Source of the DNA: Vicia villosa
Taxonomy: Eukaryota; Streptophyta; Magnoliopsida; Fabales; Fabaceae
NCBI RefSeq assembly: GCF_029867415.1
Contig: NC_081180.1
Span: 19,647,308-19,711,307, forward strand
Direction of reading: 5' to 3'
DNA: 64,000 nucleotides
The notes beneath the pieces are model-generated. The model was not told the DNA's origin. It was given only the letters and a program-made list of their open reading frames with translations, and ran no database searches. A program made the position numbers and the translations under genes. Below, in pieces: positions 36,310-49,027 of the stretch. Each line of letters starts with the position of its first letter. Position 1 is the stretch's first letter.

Positions 36310-39120
36310 TGTAACACCCTAGTTCTATCCAACGAATAATCGGTAATTGTAACGAAAATTAGAGTTATAAAAATTCAACACAACATGGGATGATACATTT
36401 TCAACTTAAAACAACGACAATTAATCACATTAAGCACATAGATACATGGCACAACATGCTTGGATGAACCTCAAACAAATTATATTAATCTTGCTGAAAA
36501 CAAGTCATTTTATTATTACTATGCAGCGGAATCAACTAATTTAACTCAATATAATTCATAACGTCATACTTCAATTCAACTTATTATAAGACAACACCAA
36601 GTACTTTCATAACTTCAACTTTCAGTTCAACATCTAAAGTAATAATAACAATTAAAACCACAAAAGAAATAACTATCGTTCACCCCCCAAGTGCTACGTA
36701 TCAGAGCGACAACACCAACTTGGATTCAATGAAGCTACTAAATCTTCATCACTGCGAATCACCTGCATGTTACCAGTATAAAGATAACGGCGAAACAAAA
36801 GAAAGAGTGAGATATCAAATCAATATAAACAAGTGTATGATAAACAATATATTATATTAGATCATACAAATATCACCACTTTAAAACAACAAATATGCAA
36901 AAACCAACAAACAACATAATAACATCCACAAGACAACTTCATTTAATCATCATATCAGCATAACAACTTAAATAAACACAGCTTAATAACAACAAATTAT
37001 TTTAACACACAACTCAAGATGCGACTCAACTGCGCACATGCATGTGGTATCATTGGAGCATAACTCCTAACTTCATAATGGAGCAGGACACCCAACTTAG
37101 AAAATTGATAGTTAATAGAGGCATCAAGGCATAAGCCTTCGTCGCTAGTTTGCCAACCGTCACAAAAATACAAATGTATGTGACTCAATGAATGCACCAA
37201 TCACATAGAACAACAACAATCATCGTAACAAAAGGCATAAGCATGTATCACCATTGTACCAATAATTAGAGGTACTCATCGTCACTTCAACACTGGTCAT
37301 AGGCCTACAACTTAATCAACGCATCAACAAAAACTTACAACCACAACAACGCATCAACAACAATAATATATTCAAAAATGACATATTAAACAATAAGTAA
37401 TCAGCAGCAACAAATAATAGCAACAACTCGACTTAACACAACATTGGTCACAAAACCTGCAACTTAATAATGTCCATAAGTTGGGACAAATCTACATAAT
37501 TCTACTTCACCTGTAAATCAACAAATCCGACATAGTTTTAACACAACGAATCAGCCAAAAATACCTACAAGTACATGCGAGCTACTCCGATAATTTTCAA
37601 CTATTTCTGGACAACTAATTATACCGCTTAATCTACTAATTCCCACTTTCGGTACTGTTTTATTGTACTGCTATTATTGCTACTTAATTAACACATCTAC
37701 TACTAATTTTTTGTTATTAAAACCCACCAGTCATCAAATATATTGTTGCTATCACTCTGCTATTACTCTGCTATTTTTAATAGCTCGACTGGACTTATAC
37801 ACTGTAATTTTAACTGGACTACTTAACTAAATTAAATTATACTATTAAGTATTCTATATTGTTCTCAGTCAATATCATAGTCCTACTATTTAATACTTCC
37901 GCTAAATAATTATGCTACATACATATACCAACCCCATTAAATTAATTCTGTTATTCATATGCAAATCTTGTAACTCAACTACATACATCTTACCTATAAT
38001 TAAATGCTACCTGTATACTACTATGCACACAGGTGCTACCTTTTCATTTATTGGGTCAATAGAGATGCTATCATTTTAATTCTGCCATTTTAATGCTAAT
38101 TCATACAAAATATGCCACTAGAACTTCTACCAATTATTCACTAAGTCTATAATGTTATTAGAGTATTTAATTAATTCTGTAACATGTTAATTCTATAATT
38201 TAAGCAAACTATATAATGTCCTAAACTATGAATCGCCATCACCATTTATTAGGCCTACATTTTCTTAAAAAGAACGTGTCAGGCATAGTAACAAACAAAC
38301 ACAACAACAACAACAACAACAACAACAAAAAACAAAGAAAAGGACTTGCGTCCCTCGTCACAAGCCCATGACGGTTGCCACCAGGGGTGTGCCGATCGGC
38401 ACCCCTTCCCCCAAATGCCTGCCGGTCGTCACAATGGTGTGCCCCTCGGCACACCTTCCTTTTCAGTATTTCAGTATTTCTCTGTTACGAAATTTTTATG
38501 TAATCGTTCCCTTGCAATTTTTCATAGAACAAAATAATGTCCACAAATCACAGAATACACACAATATTATGAAACAGTCTGTAACATCAATTACACACAC
38601 AGGACAATTTTCATACAATCTCGAGATTGAACCCCGTCCTTACCTTGGATTGACGGTCTCTCTATAATTTTACGGTTGAATTCCGCTTCGCCGCAGCTTC
38701 TAACTTCTTATGCCTCTTTTCTCTTCTTCATAGCCAAACCCTCGTACTCCTCTTTTCTTCCAAAACCTAATCTTTTTCTTATTTCTCATTTTTTCCTCAT
38801 AATATATTATTATTCCACTTAAAATAATACCAGTTGTATTATTCACATTGGACTTACTCTTGGCACACCTCCACACTACTAACACTAACCAAACCAACTC
38901 AATTAAATAAAATACTCCAACATAATAATATTATTTCTAATATTATTTCTCTGATTAAACAGACTAATTTAATCTGACTTTATACTTAACAGCTTCAATT
39001 GACATATTAATCCAATTACGCCCCTTATAATCATACCGATTAATCTCAACTTCGATAATTTCCAATAATTAAATCCTTAATTAATTTAATTAACCAATTA
39101 ATTAAATTTGGGGCGTTACA
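36310..39120. mobile_element. 2.8 kb LTR-like unit with TGTAACACCC / GGGCGTTACA ends (solo LTR?)
   Basis: The ends are TGTAACACCCTAG and TTTGGGGCGTTACA, beginning TG and ending CA. Flanks CTGTC (36305-36309) and CTATC (39121-39125) match at four of five positions, as for an LTR element. The interior has no ORF of note, an (AAC)n tract near 38300, and a GC-rich segment with two related sub-blocks at 38340-38460. A solo LTR of a chromovirus-type element is my best guess; a long terminal-inverted-repeat transposon is the alternative. Confidence 0.5.
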
Positions 39121-39905
39121 CTATCTCTGAGTCAATCTTAGATTCTTCCCATCTCCCATGTGAAACCAAAACTCAAACTCCTCACCAATATATGAACACA
39201 TACCATTACCAATTCATGACTTGGCTCTACCCTTAGAACCTGTCATGAGTTCTCCTCAACCTACCTCAACCTCTAAATCCAAAACCATAATCCATATATT
39301 ATAAAACGTCCTTAATCCATTTTTCCTAGATGAATTATCAAAACGCCTAGTTGGTGAGTTCCCTTCTGAACAAAACCAACTTACACTTATTCTAATATCT
39401 GAATAACCCTTTCCATTAAATATCATGACTGATAATGACTAGTTCATAGAAACCATACCAGAAGAACAATCTAAAACAACCTCAAGCCCTCAATACCAAC
39501 TCATATCATCCTCAAGCCCTCAATATTCATCAAACTCGGGCTCTGATTTTGATGAATCCGAGTTTAATGTCACTCCTCTATATGTCATTCCTTTGGAACC
39601 ATGACTTCTAAAACCCCTTAACCAGAAGTTGAAACTAACCCTGTTCCCGAAGTTGTTCTTGTTCGGTCTAACCTGAATTTATTCTTGAACAAACCTTACA
39701 GGACCAACCCATATCAAAACCACAACCAAAACCACAATCTCCTCGTTATCAAACCCCTCCATTTGTACACTCCGCCCCTTCATGAGATAAAGATGTTATA
39801 TCATGATCTGGAACAATACATATATCGTTCTTTGAAGATAAACCCCCACCTATCCCTTGGAAGTGCGAGGGGACTTGACTACTCTCATTTTGTGGGAGGA
39901 AAACC

Positions 39906-41649
39906 AAGATAAATAATTTGTGTCTCTTTTTTATTTACTCTCTACCTATGATTTTGTTCTATCCGCTGCAAACTAACAAACTCTAGACCTTGTGTTCATA
40001 ATCTGATAAAAGTGTCTTACAAAAAAGAAGCTAACACAATTCAACCTCCTTCTTTGATTTTTCTCACATTCACTGAATTATGTCTTAAATTTCTATCTAG
40101 TAATTAGGATGGGTTTTGAGTTGTGGGAAGTGAAACCCGAAGAATCAAAGTTCATCATTCATAGATATATTACTTTGAGCGAGTCTCGTCAGGGGAGGAA
40201 GAGTAAAGACCTGGAGATGGAGGTTTTAAAAAACATGTTTTAAGCTATCAAAAATTTCACTAGAATTGTTAGAGCTTTCACTAACATATTTAACTAAATA
40301 AGATTCAATTAATACTAATGGTTATACAATTAATAAATATTTAATTAAATATAGAGGTATTTGGGCTTATAACATATAAAGCCCATTAGGGTTAAGTACT
40401 GAGAGGAAAAAGCATATAAAAAGCATATGTTGCTCCTCCCAAGAGGCCTATCTAGACTGTCTCACTTGCCTCTATCCTTGCAGCCGCTGCTAGCACAACA
40501 TTCTTCAAAGGTGATTGTCCGTGTGGATTGAGTAAAGGTGTTCCTCTTTTGTGACATTGGCGATCGTCTCCTCAACGCTTCAAGAGGTAAACACGTTAAC
40601 TCATATTGATTCTCGTTGATCTAAATGATTTTGACAAATATGTTTTTTCAATTTTGTGGTTGATTTTAACTCATGTTGATTCTCGCTCTTCTAAGTGATT
40701 TTGACAAATAATTTTTTTTTGCCTTTGAGATTGATTTTTCTGTTTTTGTCTGCTGTTGAAACTCTCGATTCTTTTAGTATTTACACTTAAACCTATGAAA
40801 ATATGGAATACAATAAGGTACTAAATGATGTGATTGCTAATTTGTTGTACTAAGAACAGGGTGAAACACGTGGGATTAGAATCAAAAGGGACCACAAAAC
40901 AAAAAATTGATACTAATCAGAGTAAATCAAGAGAAAAGGTATATGAGACATGAAAACAATATCGATTTATTGGGAAATGAATCTACATCAAGATACACAC
41001 CCATTAACAACAAGATACACATCGATTTACCCAATCGATTCCACCACAAACCATGTGCAGAAGAAATCTTACCACTTAGAATGAATCACAAACCCATAAG
41101 AGGATGCGAAAACCTAAAAGCACAAAGTAGCCGTATGACGATTAAGGGGAAATTATAATTAAAAGAGAAAATCAACGGACCAAATAGAAATCCTAAACAG
41201 GCCGACAAAGAAAACACTAAAAAACACCATCTGAAAGAAATCTAAGAGCAAAATCGAAGAGTTAAACTTGATTTTTTTTGTCTTAGATTCACTTAATGAT
41301 AAAATCTATTGGATTTAATTATTAAAATAGCTAAACATTTTTTGCCAAAAGAGTAAAGTAATATTCCTAAAAATATTTTTGTAAAAGATAATATGGTTGG
41401 ATGCTCAGAATTTTACAGGGCGACTTTAATTTTTTTAAAATAAATTATTAATATTTAGTTTATTTTAAATAAAAATAAAATATTAATTATCATTAAATAT
41501 AATTAGTATAATTTAATATTTATTAAATATTTTTATTGAATTTTGGAGTTGAATCCAATTCAAATTTTAATTTTTTAAAAAATATTCAGATTTTTTTATA
41601 TTAAATTTCACCTTTTAGAAATAAATAAATAAAATATTAAAAACTCGAA
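39906..41649. other. Intergenic, unassigned repeat-like DNA
   Basis: Mostly AT-rich. A diverged direct repeat (CTCATRTTGATTCTCG with TGATTTTGACAAATA) occurs at about 40598 and 40668. No gene exons were recognised. Confidence 0.35.
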
Positions 41650-43740
41650 TTCATATATGTATCGGGCCGGGTTGGGCGGATTCGGGCCCAAAAGTGTCAT
41701 CTAACCCAAACCCTAGTTAATAGTATAGGGCCCATTTCCGCCCAAATTGTCAATCGATTTGGACGGGTTGGGTTTAAATGAGTCGTAGGTTAATCCAATA
41801 TATTCTACAGTTTTCGCAATTTTTTTGACAGTACACAAAATTTTCTAATTAATAGCCAAACATTCAACTCCATTTATTTGTTTCCTATTTCTCCTACTAA
41901 AATGTAAACATAACATTCTTAAAAGCATGAATAGAATCTGTAGCAGAAGAACTCTTCTATGTTGTTTCTTGTAGCTACTTCAATGTCAAAATTCCAATGA
42001 TAAAGCAATGTTTTCCTAAATGATTAGACAACATCTTAAGGTGAACCTGCAAGGTTCCATAGCTTTGGAAGCAGTTCAACCATCTTCATTACGGTCTCTA
42101 GTAATTTACAGTCTGAAATAAAGTTTTCAGGCCAGCCTTCTACTAATGCAGATTCAATAGTGTCTAAAATTGTTATGCACGATTGTGCAGCTTCTGCAGA
42201 TTTATTAAATTACAGTCACAAACAAAATCTGAAAGGGAAAACCAATTGTGTCAACTATTTATTGTTCAAATGGTTAAAGAATATACGTAGAAACTTCGAC
42301 TTATGAAACATTGACACAAACAAAGACACCATACATACATGAAATTGATATTGACACATTATATATACAAACACAAACTCCAAACACTATATTGATACTG
42401 ACATGTCGACACATACTAATCAAGACGATAGATGAATATATAGTCACTTTAAGAACGATAAAAAAATACCTTGAAACCTTCCAAGAGTCTTCAATGATCT
42501 AGCCTTGAGAAAAACAACTTCAAAAGTAAATTAACAGCATGTATTGACATAGAAGGCACAAAATAATTTTTTGGATGGTGTATATTATTCGATTCACTTT
42601 TTCTTGATATATACATTTTCATCTTTGGAATAACATCATCAATATCTATTCCTTTAAATACATGAAGTGCAACTTCAATGTTTCTTTTCTGATACTCAAG
42701 CATCCTAACAATGCTCTAGCTTCCTATTAGGAATAAGCACTTATATGACAAGCTATTATGCTAGTCTTACAGAGACTGAATAGTCATTTTGCACCAGGTC
42801 GAATTTTAAAATACAAAGATTGTGTGCTTCCAATTCACTGTGTTTCACAATGTTAGTTCATTAGTTTCAGTCTTACAATTGTTAGTATAAATGAACTGCA
42901 CACACATAAACTACACACATAATAATCTACACACGTAAACTACACACAAATCAATTGTCATATTTGCTTCAGGCTATCAATGAACTACATACACAATAAT
43001 CTACACACATAAACTACACACAAATCAATTTTCATATTTGCTTCAATTTATAATAATAATTTAGTAATTATTAATATATTAAATGTGTGAGAGAACTAAG
43101 ATACACATTAATAACGGTTTCTCATAAAATAAATTATGGAAGCTTGTGCAAGATTTTACCATGTAGCACTTACAAAACTCAAAAAACAATGCTCTTGTTC
43201 TTGAAACATAATATGTATCTTGATGGAAGACACAAATCAGAACTATTTTAGCTCAAAATATCCCCAGATCAGCTAATAAGTCCCATATACAACTTGATAA
43301 ATGTAAAAAGATGTACTTGACAAAAATGAAAAAACAATTTCTCAATATTAATGGTTTTTAAACCCTATTAAAAATCGTAGTTTCAGACATCCTAATTAAA
43401 AAACTGTAAATAAAAGACTCTAACTAACAAACTTGAGTGAGAGAGTGAGATCACATTAGTGAGAACCTTCAAGAACCTTTGATTTTTGAGTGAAGAACTG
43501 GGTGGGAACGAGAGAGTGAAATGAGAGAATAATTCTTGTCAGAGGTATTACCTCTCCCTAAACGCAAATTTTCTTATTTGGGCTGGTCGGGTACTCGTGG
43601 GTTAGCTTTTATTACCCGGCCCACCCTAATGAACTTCCTCTAACCCGATTTTGCAACCCCGTGGACCAATCCACACCGTCCAAATACGTTTTTTTTCTCC
43701 GGTTTAGGCCGGGTGGGCGAGTTTTGTCCACCCAAAATAT
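41650..43740. mobile_element. hAT-like element enclosing an NPGR gene fragment (borders approximate)
   Basis: Both edges have clusters of GC-rich motifs in otherwise AT-rich DNA: ATCGGGCCGGGTTGGGCGG at about 41660 and GGCCGGGTGGGCGAG then GTCCACCC at 43708-43736. This resembles the confirmed hAT at 9673-12372, whose right end also closes with GTCCACCC. A clean 8-bp duplication was not found; AAAATATT occurs after the right edge and near the left edge, but AT-rich context makes that weak. An approximate tandem repeat (CTACACACATAAACTACACAC, 20-base core) lies at 42895-43050. Confidence 0.35.
41930..42735 (-). pseudogene. NPG1/NPGR-type TPR protein gene fragment (pollen-germination family)
   Basis: Two exon remnants read on the minus strand. 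The first (about 42735-42465) includes EARALLG, NIEVALHVFKGIDIDDVIPK and SMSIHAVNLLL. The second (from about 42195) reads AAQSCITILDTIESALVEGW, LETVMKMVELLPKLWNLAGS, then, past a stop, LLYHWNFD. The motif order and the intron between them (donor after a CAAG, acceptor CTGCAG, phase 1) match the plant calmodulin-binding TPR family of NO POLLEN GERMINATION proteins. At least two one-base deletions (near 42705 and 42525) and several stops make it a pseudogene. It covers a small part of a roughly 700-residue protein and has no intact start or end. Confidence 0.65.
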
Positions 43741-44190
43741 TAAACTGATTTAATCGAAATAATTTTTCATATTTTTACTAACCGAAGGTTATATCACATT
43801 TTATTTTATTTTATCGAAGTGTAGTTATTTGATATATTGTCACTTATCAACCAATTTTATCTAATGCCATGACACTAACTTATTAGATCCTTCCCTAAAG
43901 TTTATGTCGGTGGAGTGTAGCAACACCAAGGGCATAACTGGTAAACCACACAAATCTTAAATTCTCATTCTACATCTATTGGATAATTTCCACTTTCGAC
44001 AAGTCAGCATAACAGCTATGCGTAGGGAACAAGCAGCCTAAACGGCAACGTTTCCATCCTCTCAACACACCCTTTCATAACAAGCGTTATAGTTAATCCG
44101 TTGACATTACAAGGGCATTCACGTAAATCAACAAAACCAAAAATCCAAAAGGGCATTTAAAAACAAACCAAATAACCGAAATGACCAAAA
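43741..44190. other. Upstream region of the ECT6-like gene
   Basis: About 450 bp with no gene. It probably contains the distal promoter of the YTH gene. No repeat border was recognised. Confidence 0.4.
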
Positions 44191-44247
44191 AGCCCATATC
44201 TTAAATAGGTGAGAATATCTATTCCCACGTCTCTTTCTGACTTTCAC

Positions 44248-44254
44248 TATATAT
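44248..44254 (+). promoter_or_regulatory. Likely TATA box of the ECT6-like gene
   Basis: TATATAT is followed by a CT-rich leader (CTCTCTCTCC) typical of plant transcription starts. The probable 5' UTR runs to 44511, where a CAG/GTAAAT donor begins a 5' UTR intron (44512-45016, acceptor TTTCAG). Confidence 0.5.
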
Positions 44255-45079
44255 CACACTCTCTCTCTCCTCTCTCTTGCGATTCAATTTTTCCTTTTGG
44301 TTATTTTTCTTTCTCACACACAACACCGAAACCGCCTTTTTCAAAGGCTATAGCGTCTCTCTCTCTCTCTTCTCTTCTTCTTTTCCCTCTTCGATTCTTA
44401 GGGTTTCGTAAATACTCATTCAGAATGTTCCAGAAAACTCTAATTTCATTATGATTTTCTTCACAACACTCGCTTGATTTTTTTCATTCACTTTTTATTC
44501 TTTTTCTTCAGGTAAATAAATAAATTAATTAATCCTCTCAGTTTTTTTTTTTTTCCGTTGTGTTATTTCTCTTCCTTTGCATGCTTAGGTTATATGAATA
44601 TGAATACTCGATTACGAGTTCAATTTGTGTATTATTGTTTTCTAGGGTAAGGAATAGATGGTTTTGTTTTTTTGGGAGAATTTGTTTTCTTAATTAGTAA
44701 GTTATTGAGCTGTTTCTCTTTTTTGAAAGTCAAACCGTGTTGAAATTTCAGTTTTTTTATACGAGTTATGAATATTTAAGTGTGTATTAAAGAAATTCAA
44801 ATGCTTGGTACCGTGAAGTGTAGCTTGAGTATAGGGTTACTTGTTTTGATTCTTTTTCTATGAATTTCAGCTTCATGCGATTGTTTGGGGTTTAATTTGA
44901 GTTGGTTCTGTTTGTATGTATACAATGTATGGGGTTTAGTGTCTCCTTGGTGAATTTCATGCCTTCTTTGAGTTTGTTTGACGGTAGATTTAATTACTGG
45001 TGCATTGATCTTTCAGATTGAAGCTGCTTATACTTACAGTTTACAAGCCTGAGTTTTGAATTTTCAACCATTCGGAGAC

Positions 45080-48000
45080 ATGTTTAACGAAGGAGCTCCT
45101 GAGTTTGTTGTTGATCAAAGCATGTATTACCCTGCTCCAACCAATTATGGTTTTTACTGTACAGGTAAGTCCGATAATATCTGTATCTTTTTGGCTTTGG
45201 GGAATTGGGGTTGAATATGGTTGATCACGTGTTATGTAATATATAAATATGCATCATGTTGACCGCTTGGTATTTATTGTGGCCAGGATTTGAATCACCC
45301 GGTGAATGGGAGGACTACCCTAGGATTTTTGGTGTAGAAGGTCCTGATATTCAGTACACGGTGAGTTGATTCTCCTCTCTTGCCTGTATGTATCTGTTGC
45401 TGTCATATTTTGGACTGACATTGGATTTAAATTCTTATTTCTCTGACAGGGTGCGCAAGATGAAAATTTTCCGTATGTATATTATACACCTAGCTATGGA
45501 TTTGCACAGTCTCCATACAATCCGTACAATCCTTATATTCCAGGTGCTATGATGGGAGTTGATGGGTCATTTGGAGGAGCGCAACAGTATTACGCTCTCC
45601 CCAATTACCAAAACCCTGTTTCTGCGCCAGCTTATTTTCCTCATGTTCAATCAGAACATTTTCATGACAGTTCTGTTGATCCATCATTTGATAGCAGTGC
45701 TTCTGTCAATAGACCTGATGGAAGAGGTACGAACCATAAGTTCAATTCAGCCTCTGCTGCTTTTACTATGAACTCTTCAAAGCCGTTATCAAATCAGTCA
45801 GGTTCCTTAGTCTGGGAACCTGAGGGGCCAAGAGCTGATGCTTTGGCAAAGAAAGATGTTACAAATGGAAGTGGCCCTAACAGTGGTTTTCCTAACGGAA
45901 ACGGCCCTAACAGTGGTTTTCCTAATGGAAGCGGCCCTAACAGTGGTTTTCCTAATGTAAGCGGAACTAACAGTGGTTTTCCTAATGGAAGCGGGCCTAA
46001 CAGTGGTTTTCCTGGTTTTGCTTCATCACCTTATCATCAGGTAATAAGCTTACTCTTTTGAGCTGCATTGAAATTTGAATTCGAGTGTGTCAAGTCAGTG
46101 CTGGCGTGGCAGATATGTTGCCAGTTGTCTTAGGCAATTTGTCAAAAGAGGTCTGCTACGGCGGTGCCATAAGCTGCAACAGTATGTTATATGGCAGAAT
46201 TTTGACCTTCCCCCATTGACAATATTGTCTCAAGTCAGTTATGCATTTGACATCTTTAGGTGACAATCATTGCTCATTGACAATATTTTAGCTAGTTAAT
46301 AGTCTTATAGGTCAGCTTTTCCATGGTACTATGTTTTTAATTAGGAGACACTTCGAGGGAATGACTAGATGTTTATTAGTTTATGGAGGTCTTTCATGCT
46401 GTAAATATATTGGAGTAATTGTATTGTTGTATTTGCTGACTTCGTTACAACGTATGAAACTTTATTGTCTTGGTGATATTTTATTTTTGAGAATGCTCAA
46501 TAGCTATATTTTTCCTTTGTGGTTTTGTAGGCTAGAAGTGCTGATGTCTCGTTCCAGCCTAAGGATACTTTTTCCAATGGAAATGTTTTGTCACATCGTA
46601 ATCAATTGAATGTAGCTGCCCCGATGAGTAATGGGTTTTCTGACTATGGATTGAATGCTACTGGACAGTCTGCAATTGCAAAATTTCGGCCAAAGGTTCA
46701 TGCTGCTAAAGTGCCGGGTGATTTAAATAGAGGCAGTGATGTATTATTGGGTGAGCTAAATCGGGGCCCTAGAACTAGTAGGCCGAAAAATATGGCTATC
46801 AAAGCCTATACAAACAAGGCGGGAGATGCCAATACTCAAGAGAACAATATTCATACTGATCAGTATAACAGGGAGGACTTCCCTATTGACAATGAAATTG
46901 CGAAGTTTTTTGTTATAAAATCATACAGTGAGGATGACGTTCACAAAAGCATTAAATATAATGTATGGTCATCGACACCTCATGGAAACAAGAAACTTCA
47001 GAGTGCTTATGAAGATGCTAGGAGAAAAGCTATTGGAAAATCTGGAAGCTGTCCTATCTTTCTTTTCTTTTCAGTGAGTTTCCATTACGTTGATGCATTT
47101 CCTATACTTCTGAAACTCATGTACAAGTTTAAGCTTTTTACTCCCTTCTATTTATCATACTGACCCTTTCTTTTTTAATGTAGGTTAATGCCAGTGGACA
47201 ATTTTGTGGAGTTGCTGAGATGGTTGGTCCTGTTGACTTCGATAAGGATGTGGATTTCTGGCAGCAAGATAAATGGAGTGGGAGCTTTCCTGTAAAGTGG
47301 CACATCATAAAAGATGTGCCAAATACCAATTTTAGGCACATTGTACTAGAGAACAATGAGTTCAAGCCTGTAACTAATAGCAGAGACACACAAGAGGTAT
47401 ATAAAGTTCTGTTCTGTAGTTTCTTTATCAATTAAATTGAGGAGAATGCTCATAAGCATATTTTCGTAGAATTTAGTTTGATCGTAACTCAACTTACAAA
47501 ACTACCCACATTTATAAGTACATTAACCTTTTTTTTCTCTCTGTAGAAAAAGTTTATTTGAATGTGTGAAAATGGTATATTTTGACCATCATGTGCCTAT
47601 ATTTTGTGCAGATAATGTATAGGAAGGGTCTGGAAGTTCTGAAGATATTCAAAAATTATACTTTGAAGACATCTCTGCTTGATGACTTTATGTACTATGA
47701 AAACCGACAGAAGGTCATGCAGGAGGAGAAAGCTAAATTTCTAAGCAAGAGTTTTGGAAGTTCGTTATCGATACCAGCGTCTGAGCCACCTCAAAAGCTG
47801 ACTTATGCTTTTGAAATTCCTCCCGTCAGTAATGAGAAAAATTCAAAGGCGGATGATCTTGATAGCTTAAAACATACTTCAATTTCAAGTGTTGGAGCTA
47901 CTGTTAATAGTTCTGATGCCACCAGCAATGCATCTGTGGATGAAAAGGCTGAGACCGGTGAAGTTGATAGCCAAGATATTTCTTCTGTCCTGAAGATTGG

Positions 48001-48211
48001 TTCTGTCACTATTACCCCCAAACAGGTACCAATTGATGTCGTCACAGTAGGCTCAATGCAAGTTAAAGTTAATGGATTTTCCGAGTCTTCTGGTGTTTCA
48101 AAGGTTGGGAGTACCCCACTTGATTCCAGATCTCTACAGGCAGGCAAAGGAACCTCTGACATCAATACTGGACCTCAACCTTCAGTTTTGTCTGGGGATG
48201 TCAAGGCATAA
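45080..48211 (+). CDS. ECT6: YTH-domain m6A RNA reader, ECT6-like
   Basis: Six coding exons (45080-45164, 45287-45360, 45450-46040, 46531-47073, 47184-47396, 47612-48211) give 701 residues, normal for plant ECT proteins. The N-terminal half is disordered and rich in Tyr, Pro, Asn and Gly, as in proteins that phase-separate. The YTH domain spans about residues 374-515 ([20 protein letters not shown], then [13 protein letters not shown]). Cage tryptophans are W396 (NVWSS), W457 and W462 (FWQQDKW). It should bind N6-methyladenosine in mRNA in the cytoplasm. The Ser/Thr-rich tail follows the domain. Five 10-residue repeats lie at residues 192-241. ECT6 is assigned because of its position next to the importin-like gene; other ECT paralogues remain possible. 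Confidence 0.85.
45864..46013 (+). repeat. 30-bp coding minisatellite in the YTH gene (five units)
   Basis: Five consecutive 30-bp units encode [10 protein letters not shown] with small changes (one unit has Val for Gly and Thr for Pro, another Asn for Ser). All units keep the frame. Confidence 0.95.
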
Positions 48212-49019
48212 TTCCGGTCTAAATTGAAAGATGGATTAGTATTTCCCTGATTGTTTCACAATTGGGAAGTTGGATTTCTTTTTTATATTTGTTCGTATCT
48301 TTCACTTGATTGATACAAAGACCAAACCGTTAGATGAATCTTTCTAGCGAGTTTGATACAGAAAGCTTTAAAAGACTTCCTCTTTATATTTTCTCGGTCA
48401 GCAAACAGTTCACATGGTTGTTTTCTTCCTTGCAGATTTCATCCATTATTTTGTCATACTATGAAACTTTTGCTCCCTTTGTTACATGTCTCGTTCTGTC
48501 ATGCTTTGAGGTTTTCATTCTGTTATGTTAAGATGGAACTTGTCATGTGCTTTTTTAGTTGTTTGATTTAAAATAAAGATATGTAACATTTTGAATCAAT
48601 AAAAGTTTGCTTCAAGACTGAAATTGAATCTGTGTGTGTATGTCTTTCTTGGGTTCTAAGTGAATTAAAAAAGACTGAACGTGTCCCACAACTTCCATTA
48701 TTTCTTTAATAATTATTGGCATTTGATTGCCTATTCATTACTAGTGATGTCAAATTCAAGGATATCATGTGCGACACTTCTTTCAAATTGAAGGGTATCA
48801 TGTGTGACACGTATCATGACGTGGATGAAGCATGGCTTAGCAATAACATTAATGAACACTCTTACGTCGGTGCTGAATTGGATTTTTGTCTGTCTGGAAC
48901 TTGTAGATACGGATGATACAAAAGTAGATCTGATATTTTTTTTATGAACATTTAGATATGAGGCCGGTTTTTTATTCTGAATATTTGAACATGAGACGGC
49001 TTCTATAGTGGTTAGTTGC
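48212..49019. other. 3' flank of the YTH gene
   Basis: It probably holds the 3' UTR; AATAAAAG near 48597 is a candidate poly(A) signal. The remainder shows nothing recognisable. Confidence 0.45.
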
Positions 49020-49027
49020 CTCTCAAA

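Larger units (their letters stand above)
30060..39905 (+). pseudogene. Unrecognised retroelement-type ORF, decayed and split by two insertions
   Basis: The ORF survives as three blocks: about 30060-31176, 36075-36309 and 39121-39905. The first block reads like a conserved retroelement accessory protein (VEIRSALIGVEVTITKSHIA, then KMTKEEIGIVLTVEDILEAQ) and ends in a Lys/Glu-rich tract. The second resumes with DADFLRQQAKEIKVVVEA right after a copia insertion. The third ends with MLYHDLEQYIYRSLKINPHL. Many stops and frameshifts break it. It resembles proteins often labelled envelope-like or transposon protein in legumes, but I cannot name the family and the parent element type is unknown. Confidence 0.45.
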
